Positions 31,084 to 42,563 of a DNA stretch of 64,000 nt are shown in pieces. This DNA is from Entamoeba invadens IP1 (taxonomy: Eukaryota; Evosea; Mastigamoebida; Endamoebidae), in the NCBI RefSeq assembly GCF_000330505.1, contig NW_004440286.1, forward strand, positions 330,449 through 394,448, in the 5' to 3' direction. The position numbers and the translations under genes were made by a program. Each line of letters opens with the position of its first letter. The first letter of the stretch is position 1. Below the pieces are notes generated by a model that searched no databases, had not been told where the DNA came from, and saw nothing but the letters and a program-made list of their open reading frames with translations.

Positions 31084-31815
31084 ATGACAACACTTTGTGG
31101 AACAAAAGCACATACGAGGCTGGAAAAAGTGAGAGCGAAACGTCGAAAAGACTACGATACAGCAGAGGGTCTCTACGACTTTTTGAGAAACGCGATTGAC
31201 CAAAAAGTCTCAGACGACCAATATGAGAATGTTGTGATGATGGAAGTACAGAAGATTGATACTGAGAAAAAAGAAGTGGTGGATATTATTCTGAGTATAG
31301 TGATGGGGTTTGTAGTTGACGAAGAGTCTGCAGACAAACTGGTGGACTTTGGGTTTGTCAAAAAAGTTGGGAAAATGATATTTTTGACGCCACAGATTCA
31401 AGAGAAGATCGTGAGCATCTTGACATTAGCGTGTCGAAGTGAGAAATTTTCAAAAGAAGTACTTGAAAAAAAAGTTCAAAAGAAAATCATATCGTCGTTC
31501 GACTTTCATTCGTCTGTGTTCAATTACCAATTGTGCTCCGAGTTTTGTAAAGTGTTATTGTCACACAAGAACTTACTGAACCAGTCACAAATAGACGAAG
31601 TCAGAAATTTTTATTTAAAAGCGATTTGCTCCAAATCAACTTCAGTCGTACAGGATGGCCTGTTCAATTTCTATTACTTTACAACGAATCTCCTCTTTAC
31701 ATTGGTCCCCACTGATGTGTTCCTGAAACGGATATCGCAGCTTACTCACCACAAGAATAAGGCTCTGTCGACGCTGGCCCTTAACTTCTCTGGCTTTTAT
31801 CAGATCGAATATTGA
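31084..31815 (+). CDS. Helical (ARM/HEAT-like) protein, possibly importin-alpha-related
   Basis: 243 aa, single exon. The N-terminus is short and basic (TRLEKVRAKRRKDYDTAEGL), reminiscent of an importin-beta-binding segment. The rest is predicted to be all-helical with leucine-spaced repeats (EKIVSILTLACRSEKFSKEV, YQLCSEFCKVLLSHKNLLNQ, LSTLALNFSGFY). Length is about half of a full importin-alpha, and the classical Trp/Asn groove motifs are not evident. The assignment to importin-alpha is therefore weak; an uncharacterised armadillo-type adaptor is equally possible. No signal peptide or membrane helix. It converges on the CK1 gene, whose stop lies about 100 bp downstream. Confidence 0.6.
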   Translation: MTTLCGTKAHTRLEKVRAKRRKDYDTAEGLYDFLRNAIDQKVSDDQYENVVMMEVQKIDTEKKEVVDIILSIVMGFVVDEESADKLVDFGFVKKVGKMIFLTPQIQEKIVSILTLACRSEKFSKEVLEKKVQKKIISSFDFHSSVFNYQLCSEFCKVLLSHKNLLNQSQIDEVRNFYLKAICSKSTSVVQDGLFNFYYFTTNLLFTLVPTDVFLKRISQLTHHKNKALSTLALNFSGFYQIEY

Positions 31816-31916
31816 CTCTAATGTTTATAATTATGCTATTTTTAATATTCAGATTCAAACAACCCATTAAACAACAAATATAATAAATTATTATTAGAAA
31901 ACACAAACGTAATAAA

Positions 31917-33029
31917 TTATAGGAATGGGATGTTGTCTATTGCCTTCCCAATAACATCCTTAAATTTCGGGAGTTTTGGCAATGATACCTTTTTCATCGT
32001 TTTGAAGAGTTCGTCGAGATATCCCTTTGTGGAATCCTCTCCTTTTGATTTTGTGGTTTTGTCTGTCTTACTCACGCCGTTGAGTGGCGTGAATGGTGCT
32101 GTTCCGTAGTAACAATTCTCGTTCTTTGTAGGGAGTGTCTCGATTTCCTCTTTATCAAACAAAGGCGACAGCGACATGTTCCTTTCAACTATCGTCTTTG
32201 TAAACGTTTTAAGTATATTAGTATACTTAGGGTCTCGAGCACTGATTTGGAGGAATGTGTCTATCTCGTCCATCCGAAGGTTGTCGATGTCGTAGACGGT
32301 TTTATCTCTGAACTCGACCTTCTTTCTATATATCTCGCGTTCATCCTCAAGACCGTCCCAATCCAATTTCCCACAGAAATTCTCGAAAAAGATATAAAAA
32401 GCGGAAATTGTGTCGTCGCCTTGTGTCGGGGCGTTTCCGAGGTGGACATTTGGCGCGGCGTATCTTGGTGTTCCTCGAAACCCGCACCCCTTTGTTCTTC
32501 TAGTGTTGCCATAGACATCAGTGATAGTCTCTGCCAGTCCAAAATCAATCAACACGATATCACTTGAGTCTTTGATCACGAAATTTGCTGGTTTGATGTC
32601 GCCATGAACGATCCCTTCGTTGTGAATCAATTGGAGGATCTTCATGATTCGTAGAAAAACTCTGTAAGTTGATCCGACAGTAAGACGGTGTGTTGGAAGT
32701 TTTCTTGTGAATGTTGATAAGTCAATTCCTTGAAGGTCCATCACTATATAATACCCTAATCGACTGTCACCATAATCGATCATATTAATGACACCGGCGG
32801 CGTGGTTGAACCTTTCTAAAATAGACACTTCAGCTTCACCATTTGAAGGGGAATGAAAGATTTTGATGGCCGCTGTTTTGGTCGGGTCTAACTTGTTTTG
32901 ACAAATATAGACGTGACCAAAACTGCCGGAATTTATTGGAGAAGTTAGAACCCAGTCGTTGTACTCACTGCCTAGAATAATTTCTGGCTCAATTTGTGAG
33001 CTGAGGGACGACGAGTTAGAAGGATACAT
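31917..33029 (-). CDS. Casein kinase 1-family protein kinase
   Basis: 370 aa, single exon. Kinase domain about 25-300: glycine loop NSGSFGHV (33-40), AAIKIF with the ATP-contacting Lys at 56, Glu in the C helix, catalytic loop HGDIKPANF (142-150, Asp144), IDFGLAE (DFG at 162-164), and FRGTPRYAAPN (185-194) in place of the common APE. The HGDIKPAN loop and the missing APE Glu point to the CK1/TTBK/VRK group. Catalytic residues are all present, so activity is expected. The C-terminal 70 residues are Lys/Thr/Ser-rich and probably a regulatory tail. CK1 kinases are Ser/Thr kinases of broad function. Confidence 0.9.
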   Translation of the reverse strand: MYPSNSSSLSSQIEPEIILGSEYNDWVLTSPINSGSFGHVYICQNKLDPTKTAAIKIFHSPSNGEAEVSILERFNHAAGVINMIDYGDSRLGYYIVMDLQGIDLSTFTRKLPTHRLTVGSTYRVFLRIMKILQLIHNEGIVHGDIKPANFVIKDSSDIVLIDFGLAETITDVYGNTRRTKGCGFRGTPRYAAPNVHLGNAPTQGDDTISAFYIFFENFCGKLDWDGLEDEREIYRKKVEFRDKTVYDIDNLRMDEIDTFLQISARDPKYTNILKTFTKTIVERNMSLSPLFDKEEIETLPTKNENCYYGTAPFTPLNGVSKTDKTTKSKGEDSTKGYLDELFKTMKKVSLPKLPKFKDVIGKAIDNIPFL

Positions 33030-34083
33030 CTAGTGCATACGAGTTCACTAACTATCTGTTGATTCAATATTCAAAATTTTATAGTTTTATTATAATTGTT
33101 ATATAGTTTCGAATGATGTGGATGTGGGTGAATTGTGGTGGATTAGAAGCAGACCATTTTTTCACAGAATTACAAAAATAGAAATGGAAACAAATACTAT
33201 AAATTAATTCAGAATTATTAATTTACTAAATTAATGATTAAATTAAAAGTATTTATCTGAAAAAAACAAAAAAACTTGTAAAAAGTTATTTGTTTTCGTT
33301 AATTGTTATTAATTATATATTAATGTTATATTTTTACTACTTTTTAACTATTAAAATGTATTAATTATGGTTTCAATTACTAACATAAAAAAATATGTTA
33401 ATTTTTTACAAATTTATACATTATAATTTATTAATTTAAAAAATATAAGATGAAAAAAATATGCTTTTGATGTATATTTTTTTAATAAAATATAAATTAA
33501 ATAATTATTTGTTAAATTAATAAACAAAAATCAAAAAAATAGCAAATATTTAAAAAAAATAATAAATTTTGTTTGTTTAATTATTAATATATTTAATTAT
33601 TAATATATTTAAAATATTTAATTAACAAAAAAAGATTAAAAATATAATAATTAAACTATATCACAATAATTAAACATTTTGATTTATAAATAATTTAATT
33701 TTAAAAAACTTTGACGTTTTAAACTTTTTTAAATTTTAATAGTTATCAAAATTTTTTTTATAGTTTGTAAATAATTGTTCAAACCCAAAAAAATTTGAAA
33801 AACTTTCTGACATAAACAACTTAACATTTATCTAAGTTATTATAAAAATATGGTGACATTCATTTGAAATTAATGAAAACATACAATTAAATTTATTTCA
33901 TTTGTAATCGTTATTTAAAGTTAATTAATTAGTGTTATGTTTTCATTTTTTGTCAAAGATAATTCGAACAATTCAATAACCGAATTATCATTAGTGTTTA
34001 ATCATTATTTATAAGTTATACCATTTAGTGTCTTATTAAAAATAATAATTTGAACAAATGAATTAAAAAAGAGTACAAGCATT
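33030..34083. other. Intergenic, AT-rich
   Basis: About 1 kb upstream of the CK1 gene and downstream of the gene at 34084-34689. Contains AATTATTAATATATTT in two tandem copies (about 33589-33612). No gene recognised. Confidence 0.55.
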
Positions 34084-34689
34084 TTATAACGAAGTTGATT
34101 CTTCAGACACAGTTGTTAATATTTTTGACAAGACTCTGTCTCCAGCCTTAAGAGTCACACATTTTTTGTCCGTGACGAGTTGTGTGAGGTAGTTACACAC
34201 TTTTGATCCAATATTAATGACAGTGTTTCTATCTGTGATAAAATTAGAGCCCAACAATAAACCAGTAATATATTCTATTCTCTGGTTGTTCTTTGCTGGC
34301 TTTGAAAGTCTTGAAGAGATGTAATAACCCTCTTCCAAACACAAATCAAGTAATAAATTGTTGGTAAACACAAATACATTTCTATTGAATATTCTAAGTA
34401 TCTTTACTCGATGTGCTTCATTCTTGTACATTGCATCTAGTTCGTTTTTGAATCTATCTTTCACAAACTCATCGATATTGACAACATCTGTTCCTCTCTT
34501 TATTGACACTATTTTTGGTATCTGAGCAGTCACCTTTGATAGTTTAGGAGGGCGCTCTATGGTCACTTCGAATGATTGTGAGAGAAGACAAATGAAAACT
34601 GCTTGTTGAACAGCTTCTAACGTTCTTTTGTCTCTTGAACATTGTGTCTTGAAAGGCAAATTCTTTTTAGAAGCTGAGTAAGTCTCCAT
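34084..34689 (-). CDS. Protein of unknown function
   Basis: 201 aa, single exon, true ATG. Not recognised. Basic N-terminus (SASKKNLPFKTQCSRDKRTL) followed by mixed alpha/beta-type sequence (EAVQQAVFICLLSQSFEVTI, VDEF-like acidic segment, IEYITGLLLGSNFITDRNTV). There is no signal peptide; FVFTNNLLLDLCLEEGYY is hydrophobic but interrupted by charge, so it is not a clear membrane helix. Composition and GC are those of a normal gene here. Confidence 0.65.
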   Translation of the reverse strand: METYSASKKNLPFKTQCSRDKRTLEAVQQAVFICLLSQSFEVTIERPPKLSKVTAQIPKIVSIKRGTDVVNIDEFVKDRFKNELDAMYKNEAHRVKILRIFNRNVFVFTNNLLLDLCLEEGYYISSRLSKPAKNNQRIEYITGLLLGSNFITDRNTVINIGSKVCNYLTQLVTDKKCVTLKAGDRVLSKILTTVSEESTSL

Positions 34690-37403
34690 TTGTTGTTTTT
34701 GAAAACTAGATCAGTGCAAAGATTAAATAAGAAATCACATTCTATTTTTCTTATTTGGACAATTATCCTTTTTGATTTCTTGGGCAAAACAGATAAAATT
34801 AATATGATATTTATGTAAAATATTATCGAAAAAAAGGGTTTTAATTGTGGAACATTCAATTTTTTCTGATTGGCTGATTCGTCATAAAATCTAAAGTTCA
34901 CGGCGATATTTTCTTGGTCAAAAAATGGTAATTATGATGTTGACTAAAAAGGTTTTTTCATAAGTGTAATTAGTTTCTATTTGTATTTTATTCTCGAAAA
35001 ATACCTGGCAAATACCCAAATTGTTTTAAAAATATTCTCGTATGATTTAACTTTTTTTATTCTCAAAAATGATGTAACAGTTTGTGATGCAATTAATAGT
35101 CGAACTATATCAACAAATTGACCATTTGGAAAGATTGGCTTTAAATAATGCACATTTGGGAATTACTTAGATGGACTCAAAACCAAATACAATCATTGTT
35201 TTATAATTACTCAAATATATCGAACAAACTATTTCTTTATCAAAATTGGTGTATTTTATGATGATAATTTCGGGATGAATAAGCGGACATTTATTGCCGA
35301 CTTTTTTTGTCACACATTTTGATTTGAGTTGGGGATTTAGAATCAAAAATACTTTTTGCTTTAAATTCCGTAACAACTAACTTTACTCATTTTCCATTAA
35401 AAAACCCCATCAATTTTGCCTAAAATAATGAAATTGTATTTACAAACCCTATTTTTTTATAAAAAATAAAATTTGAACGAATAAAATATGATAATTTGAA
35501 TAAAAGTATCGACATGAAAAAATGTACAGTACTGAATTGAAAGACCAAACCCCATTATATTTGAACTTAAGTGCAGAATGAATTTTCTTTGTTTTATTTT
35601 TTAAAAAATCGAAAGACTATTTTATTTTTTAAAAACAACACTATTTTTGGATATTGTGAATAAAAACGAAAAACAAGTCTTCTTATATTCCACTAAATTG
35701 ACTTTATTAAGACGAACACTCCACATGTTTTTTGTTCCAAACCATTGTTTAATTATTGATTTGAGATATAAACTTATTTTAACACGTATCACTGATAATT
35801 ATCCTTTTGTTGTCTTTAGCTGATAATTTTAATGTCTATTTTTCGAATTGAAGAAATTAATGTATGTATAATATAAATAGACATTATTTGTTTGAACATA
35901 GCAACTCAAAACAAATGTTAAAGTGTTTTGAAAAAATAAGTAAAAGACTGACTCTACTATTTTGTTAATTTGTTATACTTTGTAATTACTATAACTAAAA
36001 AATATTTATAGTTAAAATTTTGATTCAATAAACATAATATCATAAATGTATTTCTTTTTCTTTGTGTTTAACACGTTCAAAACAGAAACGTAATAATAAT
36101 AAGTTTTTATTTTTTTCTTTTACCTAAACCCTTTTTTTGCCTTCATACACAAAACAAATTTTTGAATTTTTTTTTATCAACTCAAATTTGAAGTTTATAT
36201 TTTATAGTCACACAAATAAACATGAATGAGTTTATTTGTGTTGAACAAGAACAATGCATTAAGAAGAAAAATGGGGTCTAATGATGGTTTAATATATTTG
36301 GTTGTTTTTTTATAAAAAGTATATTGTCATTTGATTATAACAATATTGGTGTTTATATTGTCGTTATATTTGTTAATGTGACTATTTGACATTGTTTGTC
36401 ATAAAATGGATTGACGATGTAGCGTTTTTTGTTTTAATGTTGTAACACAATAAAGCGATATGAAATTTCGTCCAAAAAGATTATTTTTGATCAATCTTAA
36501 GTAATTGAGTTCTCATTTGTTAATTATTTTAAGTAAAATAAAACTGACTATTGGCCGGTTTGGGTTAGAAAGGGGTTTGGAATAAAAATAATAAAAATGA
36601 TTTGGACAATTTCCTTTTTACTTATTTTTCTTCTTAAAAAAAAGTTTTGGGTTGTGAAAGTGTTAAATCTAAAATAATATATTTTAAACTATCATTTATA
36701 CTAAAACTAAATATAAAAATTATAATATAAATTATAATATAAATTATAATAATGAATTATAGTTTATTTGATTGTTGTTTTTAAATAAATAAAAATCACA
36801 TTATTGATTAAAAATCATACAATTCTGACGTTTTTGTGATTCATAACATTTCCCGATATGTTCAGCAATTAACGTTCACCGATCCCCTAACAGAAGTTAA
36901 GAATATATATTTAAAAAAACTATAATTATACTATTAAATAACAATTACATAGTAAAAATATCAAATCTCGGCATTTTACACTATTATGAACTCTTTTGTG
37001 CATATCTCGTTTGTTGTCAATTTGAATTATTAAAAACAAACTCATTTAATAATTGAAAACTAAATTCTTTGACATTTTATTAATGAGTATAATATATTTT
37101 AATACTTACTATAATATTACTTTACAGTTTCGAAATTCTTCTTTTTTTCATTTGTTTTTTTTCACCTGTTTTTTTCGGTGTTTTATTCGAAACATCCAAT
37201 CACTTCAATTTTCACCTCTTTATATTTACAAAATATTTTTTTTATTATTTTCTTTCACCAACTCGAAAAAATGATAATACAAAACGGCATTTTTATCTCT
37301 AACAAACATTTTTAAACCATTTTTAACTCCAAATGCTGCAATTGCCGAATTGTATTAACTTTGTGGTATTATATCCCCTAAAAAACTACATATATATAGT
37401 AAA
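34690..37403. other. Gene-poor AT-rich region up to the assembly gap
   Basis: About 2.7 kb. A 69-codon minus frame at 35167-35376 has little protein character and is not called. A 60-codon plus frame enters the gap. The true start of the TMK gene downstream may lie at the right edge of this region or in the gap. Confidence 0.5.
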
Positions 37404-37503
37404 NNNNNNNNNNNNNNNNNNNNNNNNNNNNNNNNNNNNNNNNNNNNNNNNNNNNNNNNNNNNNNNNNNNNNNNNNNNNNNNNNNNNNNNNNNNNNNNNN
37501 NNN
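37404..37503. other. Assembly gap (100 N)
   Basis: Exactly 100 unknown bases, a conventional scaffold-gap length, so the true distance is not known. It falls directly before the first codons of the TMK gene. Confidence 0.99.
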
Positions 37504-37545
37504 AAAGAAGACTAGAAAAACAAGAGTAGTAATGCTTGTCATCTC

Positions 37546-40500
37546 TTGCTCTTCGTTATCTTCACACTTCCGTTTTGTTGTTTAGCAGAACAAAACGAGA
37601 ACACGAGTAAAACAAGTGGGTCTTGTTTATCGACATATCTGAATGTCAATGTTTCTCTGTCACTTGAGTGTTATAGCACCACTATTGACTTCACAGACTC
37701 TTTTATCACCATTTTCGATAACTCAACATTTTTAACTTCACAATTGTACTTTACACGAACGACAATAACATTAAAGACAAGCTCTTCAATTACTGCTTCC
37801 CTAGAATTTGTGTCTAAAGTGTCATATTTTAATGTCGAGAATTCCTTTGTATATTTAACTGGAACTTCTTCATTTGATAACACTACAGTAACTCTAAATG
37901 GTACATCTCAAGTACGAATTTACACAATGACGTTCACAAATAGTGGAATATTCTCTTTGTATGACAATAGCATTGTTATAGTGTATCAAGCATCAACTTT
38001 ATCTAATATAGGAACTCAACTTATTATGTTCAATCGTTCGTTATTCAATACACCAACACTCGAAATGTATTCTGGAAGTGTATTAAATCAATTTAACAAG
38101 GCGTGGTCACTATGTAAAAACGTGACATTATACGGAAGCTCAGTTATTCAATTAAATAACTTTTCTTGTTTGAATGGAGAAGACACTTTTATTGTCAAGG
38201 AGAAGTCCAAAGTTGAATTGAGAAACACTGCCAACATCTTCAATTATACCAAACAGTCGATATTTGGTCAAGGCGAAATAGACTTATATGACAATTCGTA
38301 TATATACACTTCATCACTAATAAAACTATATGAAAATGGTCTTATTGTTCTCAACAACAAGAGTTTCATTATGTTAAACGGTGATTTAAACGTCCAAAAT
38401 GGGGGGATTCTTCAAATGTACAACTCAACAAGTGCTATAGTCCAATCATTTACATTGTTAAATGGCGGTGTTCTTCGTATAGAAACGAACACGAGCAAAC
38501 CCTCTGTGATAACTAACAAATTTGACTGTGAAGCTTCAATTATAGTGACAGACAAATCGTATATAGTTACGAATGAACTAATTATTAAAACTCCGACATT
38601 CAATGTTAACACAAGAAGTATTAAAAACGTTCCTCTCTTTCAAACTCCGTCTATTGATATAATACAATTTGGAACCATAACGAGTGATAACGAATTCGAC
38701 TTCGCGTTTTCATCCATCCCTTTTAACTTCACTTTGAACAACGACAAATTCACATTTCTGCAAGACAAGAGGCTCTTGAGATATGGAAAATCGACGGACA
38801 TCTTCTGTCATTTAAATAACTCAATTGTAAATAGTGATAACTACGTCGAGCCATATTGTCCTTGTAAAGGAGAAAAGTGTTATATTACTCCACTTGAAGA
38901 CATTGCTATAATCACTCTGAATGAGATCGATTTCAACTTTACAGAGGAGTTTAATGAGAGTTTTGACACTAAAGTAAAGGATGTTCTTTATATAGAAAAC
39001 ATCAAAGTTTCATTCCACTTGATCAAAACTCTGGTGGTGTATATCAACTCCACTAAAAGCGTTATTATTGGGATTTCAGACTTCACAAAACACGCGCTGA
39101 TCTATTCAGAAAGTGGCATTTTATTGAATAACACAAATTGCACTGTTGTCGAAGCTAACAAAAAAGAAGTGAACTGTCTTCTATTATCTTCTTATTGCCC
39201 AACTCTTATCAATTATAACCTTGAAAGGTGCGAAGGGTGTTTAGACGAAAATTGTCGAGTTTGTGCCAACTCAACACACCACTCTTGTGTATTATGTAAC
39301 GACGGATTTCTCCTTCTTAACAACTCGTGTGAAACAGCAGAGTCTCATCACTGCATTTTCGCTACAAAAAACTTCTGTGTGAAGTGTGAAGAAGGATTTG
39401 CACAAGAAGAAGGGTTCTGTGTGAAAAGAAGTGACTTCTGCCAGACACAAAGCATTTCAGATGTATCAAATGAATCGTTTTGTCTATTATGTGACACAAC
39501 ATCACACAAATTGTTGATCTCTGGGACGTGTGTTGACGTTCCCAACAACTCTTTGTTGCTCAGTCAGACGCACGTTATAGCTTGTAAGAACACCTTTGTG
39601 ACAAACGGGACTTATTGTGAGAGCTGTGCCTCAAAATTTGTGAATTGTGACATTTGCGAACAAGACCGTTGTACAAAATGTGCGGTTACTTATCGTTTTG
39701 AGACAAACCCTTCTTTCACATCGAAAGGATCTCCAATATGTGTTTCAGACGTTCTTCTCTCGTCTAATACAAGCAACTCGGTATATGATCAAAATGGGAT
39801 GTATGAAGTAAATTCGACAAATCGGAATTGTATGTATTATATCAATTCCAAGTGTGTCGAATGTTCAAGTGACTTTATCTTGACGGTTGAAGGCAGTTGT
39901 GTTTTAGAAGCGAATTCGACACATTGTGCATTGTCAAGTCCATTTGGGTGCATTCGATGTGGTGATGGGTACTTTCTCTCGCACAACAAGAACTGTGAAA
40001 TATGTGACGGTAATTGTTCCACATGTCTCAACAAGACATTTTGTCTGACTTGCGCCAAAGGAAATTTCATCAGTAAAAATCGGTGTTATTCAAATGAAAT
40101 GTTGAAAGAGAGTTGTGAGACGTTTTCAACGACCGGTGATGGGTGTTACTCATGTAAAGATTCATTTTATCGCATTGGCCTTGATTGTCAACAATGCGAC
40201 GAAAAGTGCGACTTGTGTATTCAAGCTTCAAAGTGTTTAGTATGCAATGCGACAAATTTCAAAGCGGAGGATGGCGAGTGTTTGCCTCAGTCTTTGATCA
40301 TTGGGTGTTCGACTGCTATCACAACCAATGGGTGTAGTTCATGTCAACAAGGGTATTACACGATTAAAGCGAATCAATGTGAGCGCTGTCCGTCGACATG
40401 TTCTCGATGTTCTTCCTCATCATTATGTTATTCATGTCTATCCAATTACGTACTTGAAAGTGGCGAATGTGTTGATTACAGAAAAATAGAAAATTGTGTC

Positions 40501-41925
40501 TCTGCAGATGATTCAAAGTGCTCCAAATGTGCGTTTTGGCACACCCCGACATCGACAGGAAGAAGTTGTCAATTTACAATACCGTGGTGGTGTATATTGT
40601 TACTTGTTATATTCATCCTTTTAGTCGTCATTCTATGCACAACACTGCTCTTCTATTCTGTGAAAATTGCAATACAAAAAAGGTATATGAAACAGATGGA
40701 GGAAGGTCTGACAATCTTCAAAATGGAGCGCTCGAACATCAAATTCACGCGGGTCTCTGGCGATATTATGTTAAGTACAACGACCATTAACTTCAATGAA
40801 ATTAACAGTTCGGTGCCAATTAATATCGAAACGCGGCAATTGTTCTGTGTTGGTAACAGTTCGACCAACCGCAAGAAAATTCAAGTTGTTTTAAAAGATT
40901 CTAAAGGCAAATTTACACTTCGGACACTTCCGGAAGTTGTGATATTAAACAGGAATGAAGCGTGTGAGTTTGAGATCTTCATCAATCCACAATACACCTG
41001 CAAAATCGAAGACAAAATTGTTCTAATTTCAGTCGCTTTGTCACATCCCTCACAAGAAATAGTCAACACCATTTCTATCACAGCGGAGACAGTAATCTCA
41101 ACTCGACTCAATCCAGATGATATCATAACAGAGAAGGTAATTGGCGAAGGGTCGTTTGGAACGGTGTTTAAAGGGACTTTTCACTCGAACACGGTTGCGA
41201 TTAAAAAGATTAAAGAGCGTACTATAGACTATGGTGCTTTAGAAGACTTTGAAGCTGAAGTGAAGATGTTGGACAAATTCAGGAGTGAGTATATCGTCTA
41301 CTTCTATGGTGCCGTCTTCTTACCTAATAACATCAGTTTAGTCACTGAATATGCCACTTATGGGAGTTTGAACGACTTCATGAAACAGTCCGAAACACTC
41401 GGGGAGAACCCCCCTGACATCTCTTTAAGGAAGAAAATCATGGTAGACGCTTCAAATGGTATTAAGTACTTACACACTAATGGGATATTACATAGAGACT
41501 TAAAACCAGACAATATCTTAATAGTGTCGATTGAACAGAACATACTCGTCAATGGCAAATTGACCGATTTCGGGTCGTCCAGAAATATTAATTTGTTGAT
41601 GACCAACATGACATTCACTAAAGGAGTGGGAACCCCAAAATATATGGCACCGGAAATTTTGAATAAAATGATTTATAACAAAGCGGCTGATATCTACTCA
41701 TTTGGAGTCACTATGTTCGAATGCTTCGCGTGGAAAGAAGCGTATAAAGGTCTGAAATTCAAATTTGCTTGGAACATCGCTGATTTCATCATAAAAGGAA
41801 AAAGACTGGAAAACACTGGGATTGATAAAAACCTGTTTGGTATTGTGGAAAAGTGTTGGAAACAAAATCCACTCGACCGCCCACAAATTCAGGAGGTGTG
41901 TAATGAACTCCAATATTTAATTTAA
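37546..41925 (+). CDS. Transmembrane kinase (TMK), TKL-type receptor kinase
   Basis: About 1459 aa; the reading frame is open back to a TAG at 37513-37515, but no in-frame ATG precedes the signal-peptide-like LLLFVIFTLPFCCLAEQ. The start is thus in the gap, in an upstream exon, or hidden by an indel near 37532. Domain order: signal peptide; about 550 residues of short Asn/Ser/Thr-rich beta-strand repeats, probably a beta-helix; about 430 residues of CxxC-type Cys-rich repeats; a transmembrane helix at about 1012-1040; a beta-sandwich juxtamembrane domain; then the kinase: GEGSFG (1200), VAIKKIK, HRDLKPDN (Asp1318), TDFGSSR (1341), GTPKYMAPE and the final WKQNPLDRPQI. All catalytic residues are intact. 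TMKs are a large Entamoeba surface receptor-kinase family. Confidence 0.92.
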   Translation: MLFVIFTLPFCCLAEQNENTSKTSGSCLSTYLNVNVSLSLECYSTTIDFTDSFITIFDNSTFLTSQLYFTRTTITLKTSSSITASLEFVSKVSYFNVENSFVYLTGTSSFDNTTVTLNGTSQVRIYTMTFTNSGIFSLYDNSIVIVYQASTLSNIGTQLIMFNRSLFNTPTLEMYSGSVLNQFNKAWSLCKNVTLYGSSVIQLNNFSCLNGEDTFIVKEKSKVELRNTANIFNYTKQSIFGQGEIDLYDNSYIYTSSLIKLYENGLIVLNNKSFIMLNGDLNVQNGGILQMYNSTSAIVQSFTLLNGGVLRIETNTSKPSVITNKFDCEASIIVTDKSYIVTNELIIKTPTFNVNTRSIKNVPLFQTPSIDIIQFGTITSDNEFDFAFSSIPFNFTLNNDKFTFLQDKRLLRYGKSTDIFCHLNNSIVNSDNYVEPYCPCKGEKCYITPLEDIAIITLNEIDFNFTEEFNESFDTKVKDVLYIENIKVSFHLIKTLVVYINSTKSVIIGISDFTKHALIYSESGILLNNTNCTVVEANKKEVNCLLLSSYCPTLINYNLERCEGCLDENCRVCANSTHHSCVLCNDGFLLLNNSCETAESHHCIFATKNFCVKCEEGFAQEEGFCVKRSDFCQTQSISDVSNESFCLLCDTTSHKLLISGTCVDVPNNSLLLSQTHVIACKNTFVTNGTYCESCASKFVNCDICEQDRCTKCAVTYRFETNPSFTSKGSPICVSDVLLSSNTSNSVYDQNGMYEVNSTNRNCMYYINSKCVECSSDFILTVEGSCVLEANSTHCALSSPFGCIRCGDGYFLSHNKNCEICDGNCSTCLNKTFCLTCAKGNFISKNRCYSNEMLKESCETFSTTGDGCYSCKDSFYRIGLDCQQCDEKCDLCIQASKCLVCNATNFKAEDGECLPQSLIIGCSTAITTNGCSSCQQGYYTIKANQCERCPSTCSRCSSSSLCYSCLSNYVLESGECVDYRKIENCVSADDSKCSKCAFWHTPTSTGRSCQFTIPWWCILLLVIFILLVVILCTTLLFYSVKIAIQKRYMKQMEEGLTIFKMERSNIKFTRVSGDIMLSTTTINFNEINSSVPINIETRQLFCVGNSSTNRKKIQVVLKDSKGKFTLRTLPEVVILNRNEACEFEIFINPQYTCKIEDKIVLISVALSHPSQEIVNTISITAETVISTRLNPDDIITEKVIGEGSFGTVFKGTFHSNTVAIKKIKERTIDYGALEDFEAEVKMLDKFRSEYIVYFYGAVFLPNNISLVTEYATYGSLNDFMKQSETLGENPPDISLRKKIMVDASNGIKYLHTNGILHRDLKPDNILIVSIEQNILVNGKLTDFGSSRNINLLMTNMTFTKGVGTPKYMAPEILNKMIYNKAADIYSFGVTMFECFAWKEAYKGLKFKFAWNIADFIIKGKRLENTGIDKNLFGIVEKCWKQNPLDRPQIQEVCNELQYLI

Positions 41926-42563
41926 TTGTATTGTTATTTTTACTATTAATTAAATGTTATTGATATTGAATAAACTGGTCTTGCTTATTATTAATAATAG
42001 TATAAACTAAATATAATATACTAGATCTTAAAAAATAAAATAACTTATTTTTTCAAATAGTATTTATTATCATATATTATTAATAATTATTGTAAATTAG
42101 AAAGGCAAATATATAGTTAAAAAATAGAAAAATTATTATATCATATATCTTATAATAAAAAAAGAAAAAATGTCAAAAAAATAGTTAAACAATAGTTTAT
42201 TATAATAAAATTAATCAAAAAAACAAAAACGAACTTTCTTTTCATTCTAAAAAAGTTTTAAACTATTCTATCAATTTATTATGTTTAACATTGTTTTCCA
42301 CATTTTACCAAAAAAATAATAAAAATAATACATTTATAGTAAAAAATATAATTTTAATAATTATAAATTATCTTTAAAGCAATCTATTGTGTTGGGTACA
42401 ATGGATTAAAGTCACGGTTCTTAAAATATAACACTTTTATAGTATCTAATATAGTAATTATATAAGAACAAAAATCACAGAAAAAGGCAAAGAAGGATCG
42501 GTTGTACCAAAAATAGAACAAACCCCAATATAAACTCGAAAATAATAAGAACATATTATTGTC
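41926..42563. other. Intergenic, upstream of amoebapore gene
   Basis: AT-rich. Just before the amoebapore ATG there is a TATA-like CAATATAAACTC at about 42526-42537, within 40 bp of the start codon, where Entamoeba core promoters are expected. Assignment of this box is tentative. Confidence 0.4.

Noticed and set aside
35167..35376. 69-codon minus-strand frame
   Set aside because: No motif and weak composition; lies in a long spacer.
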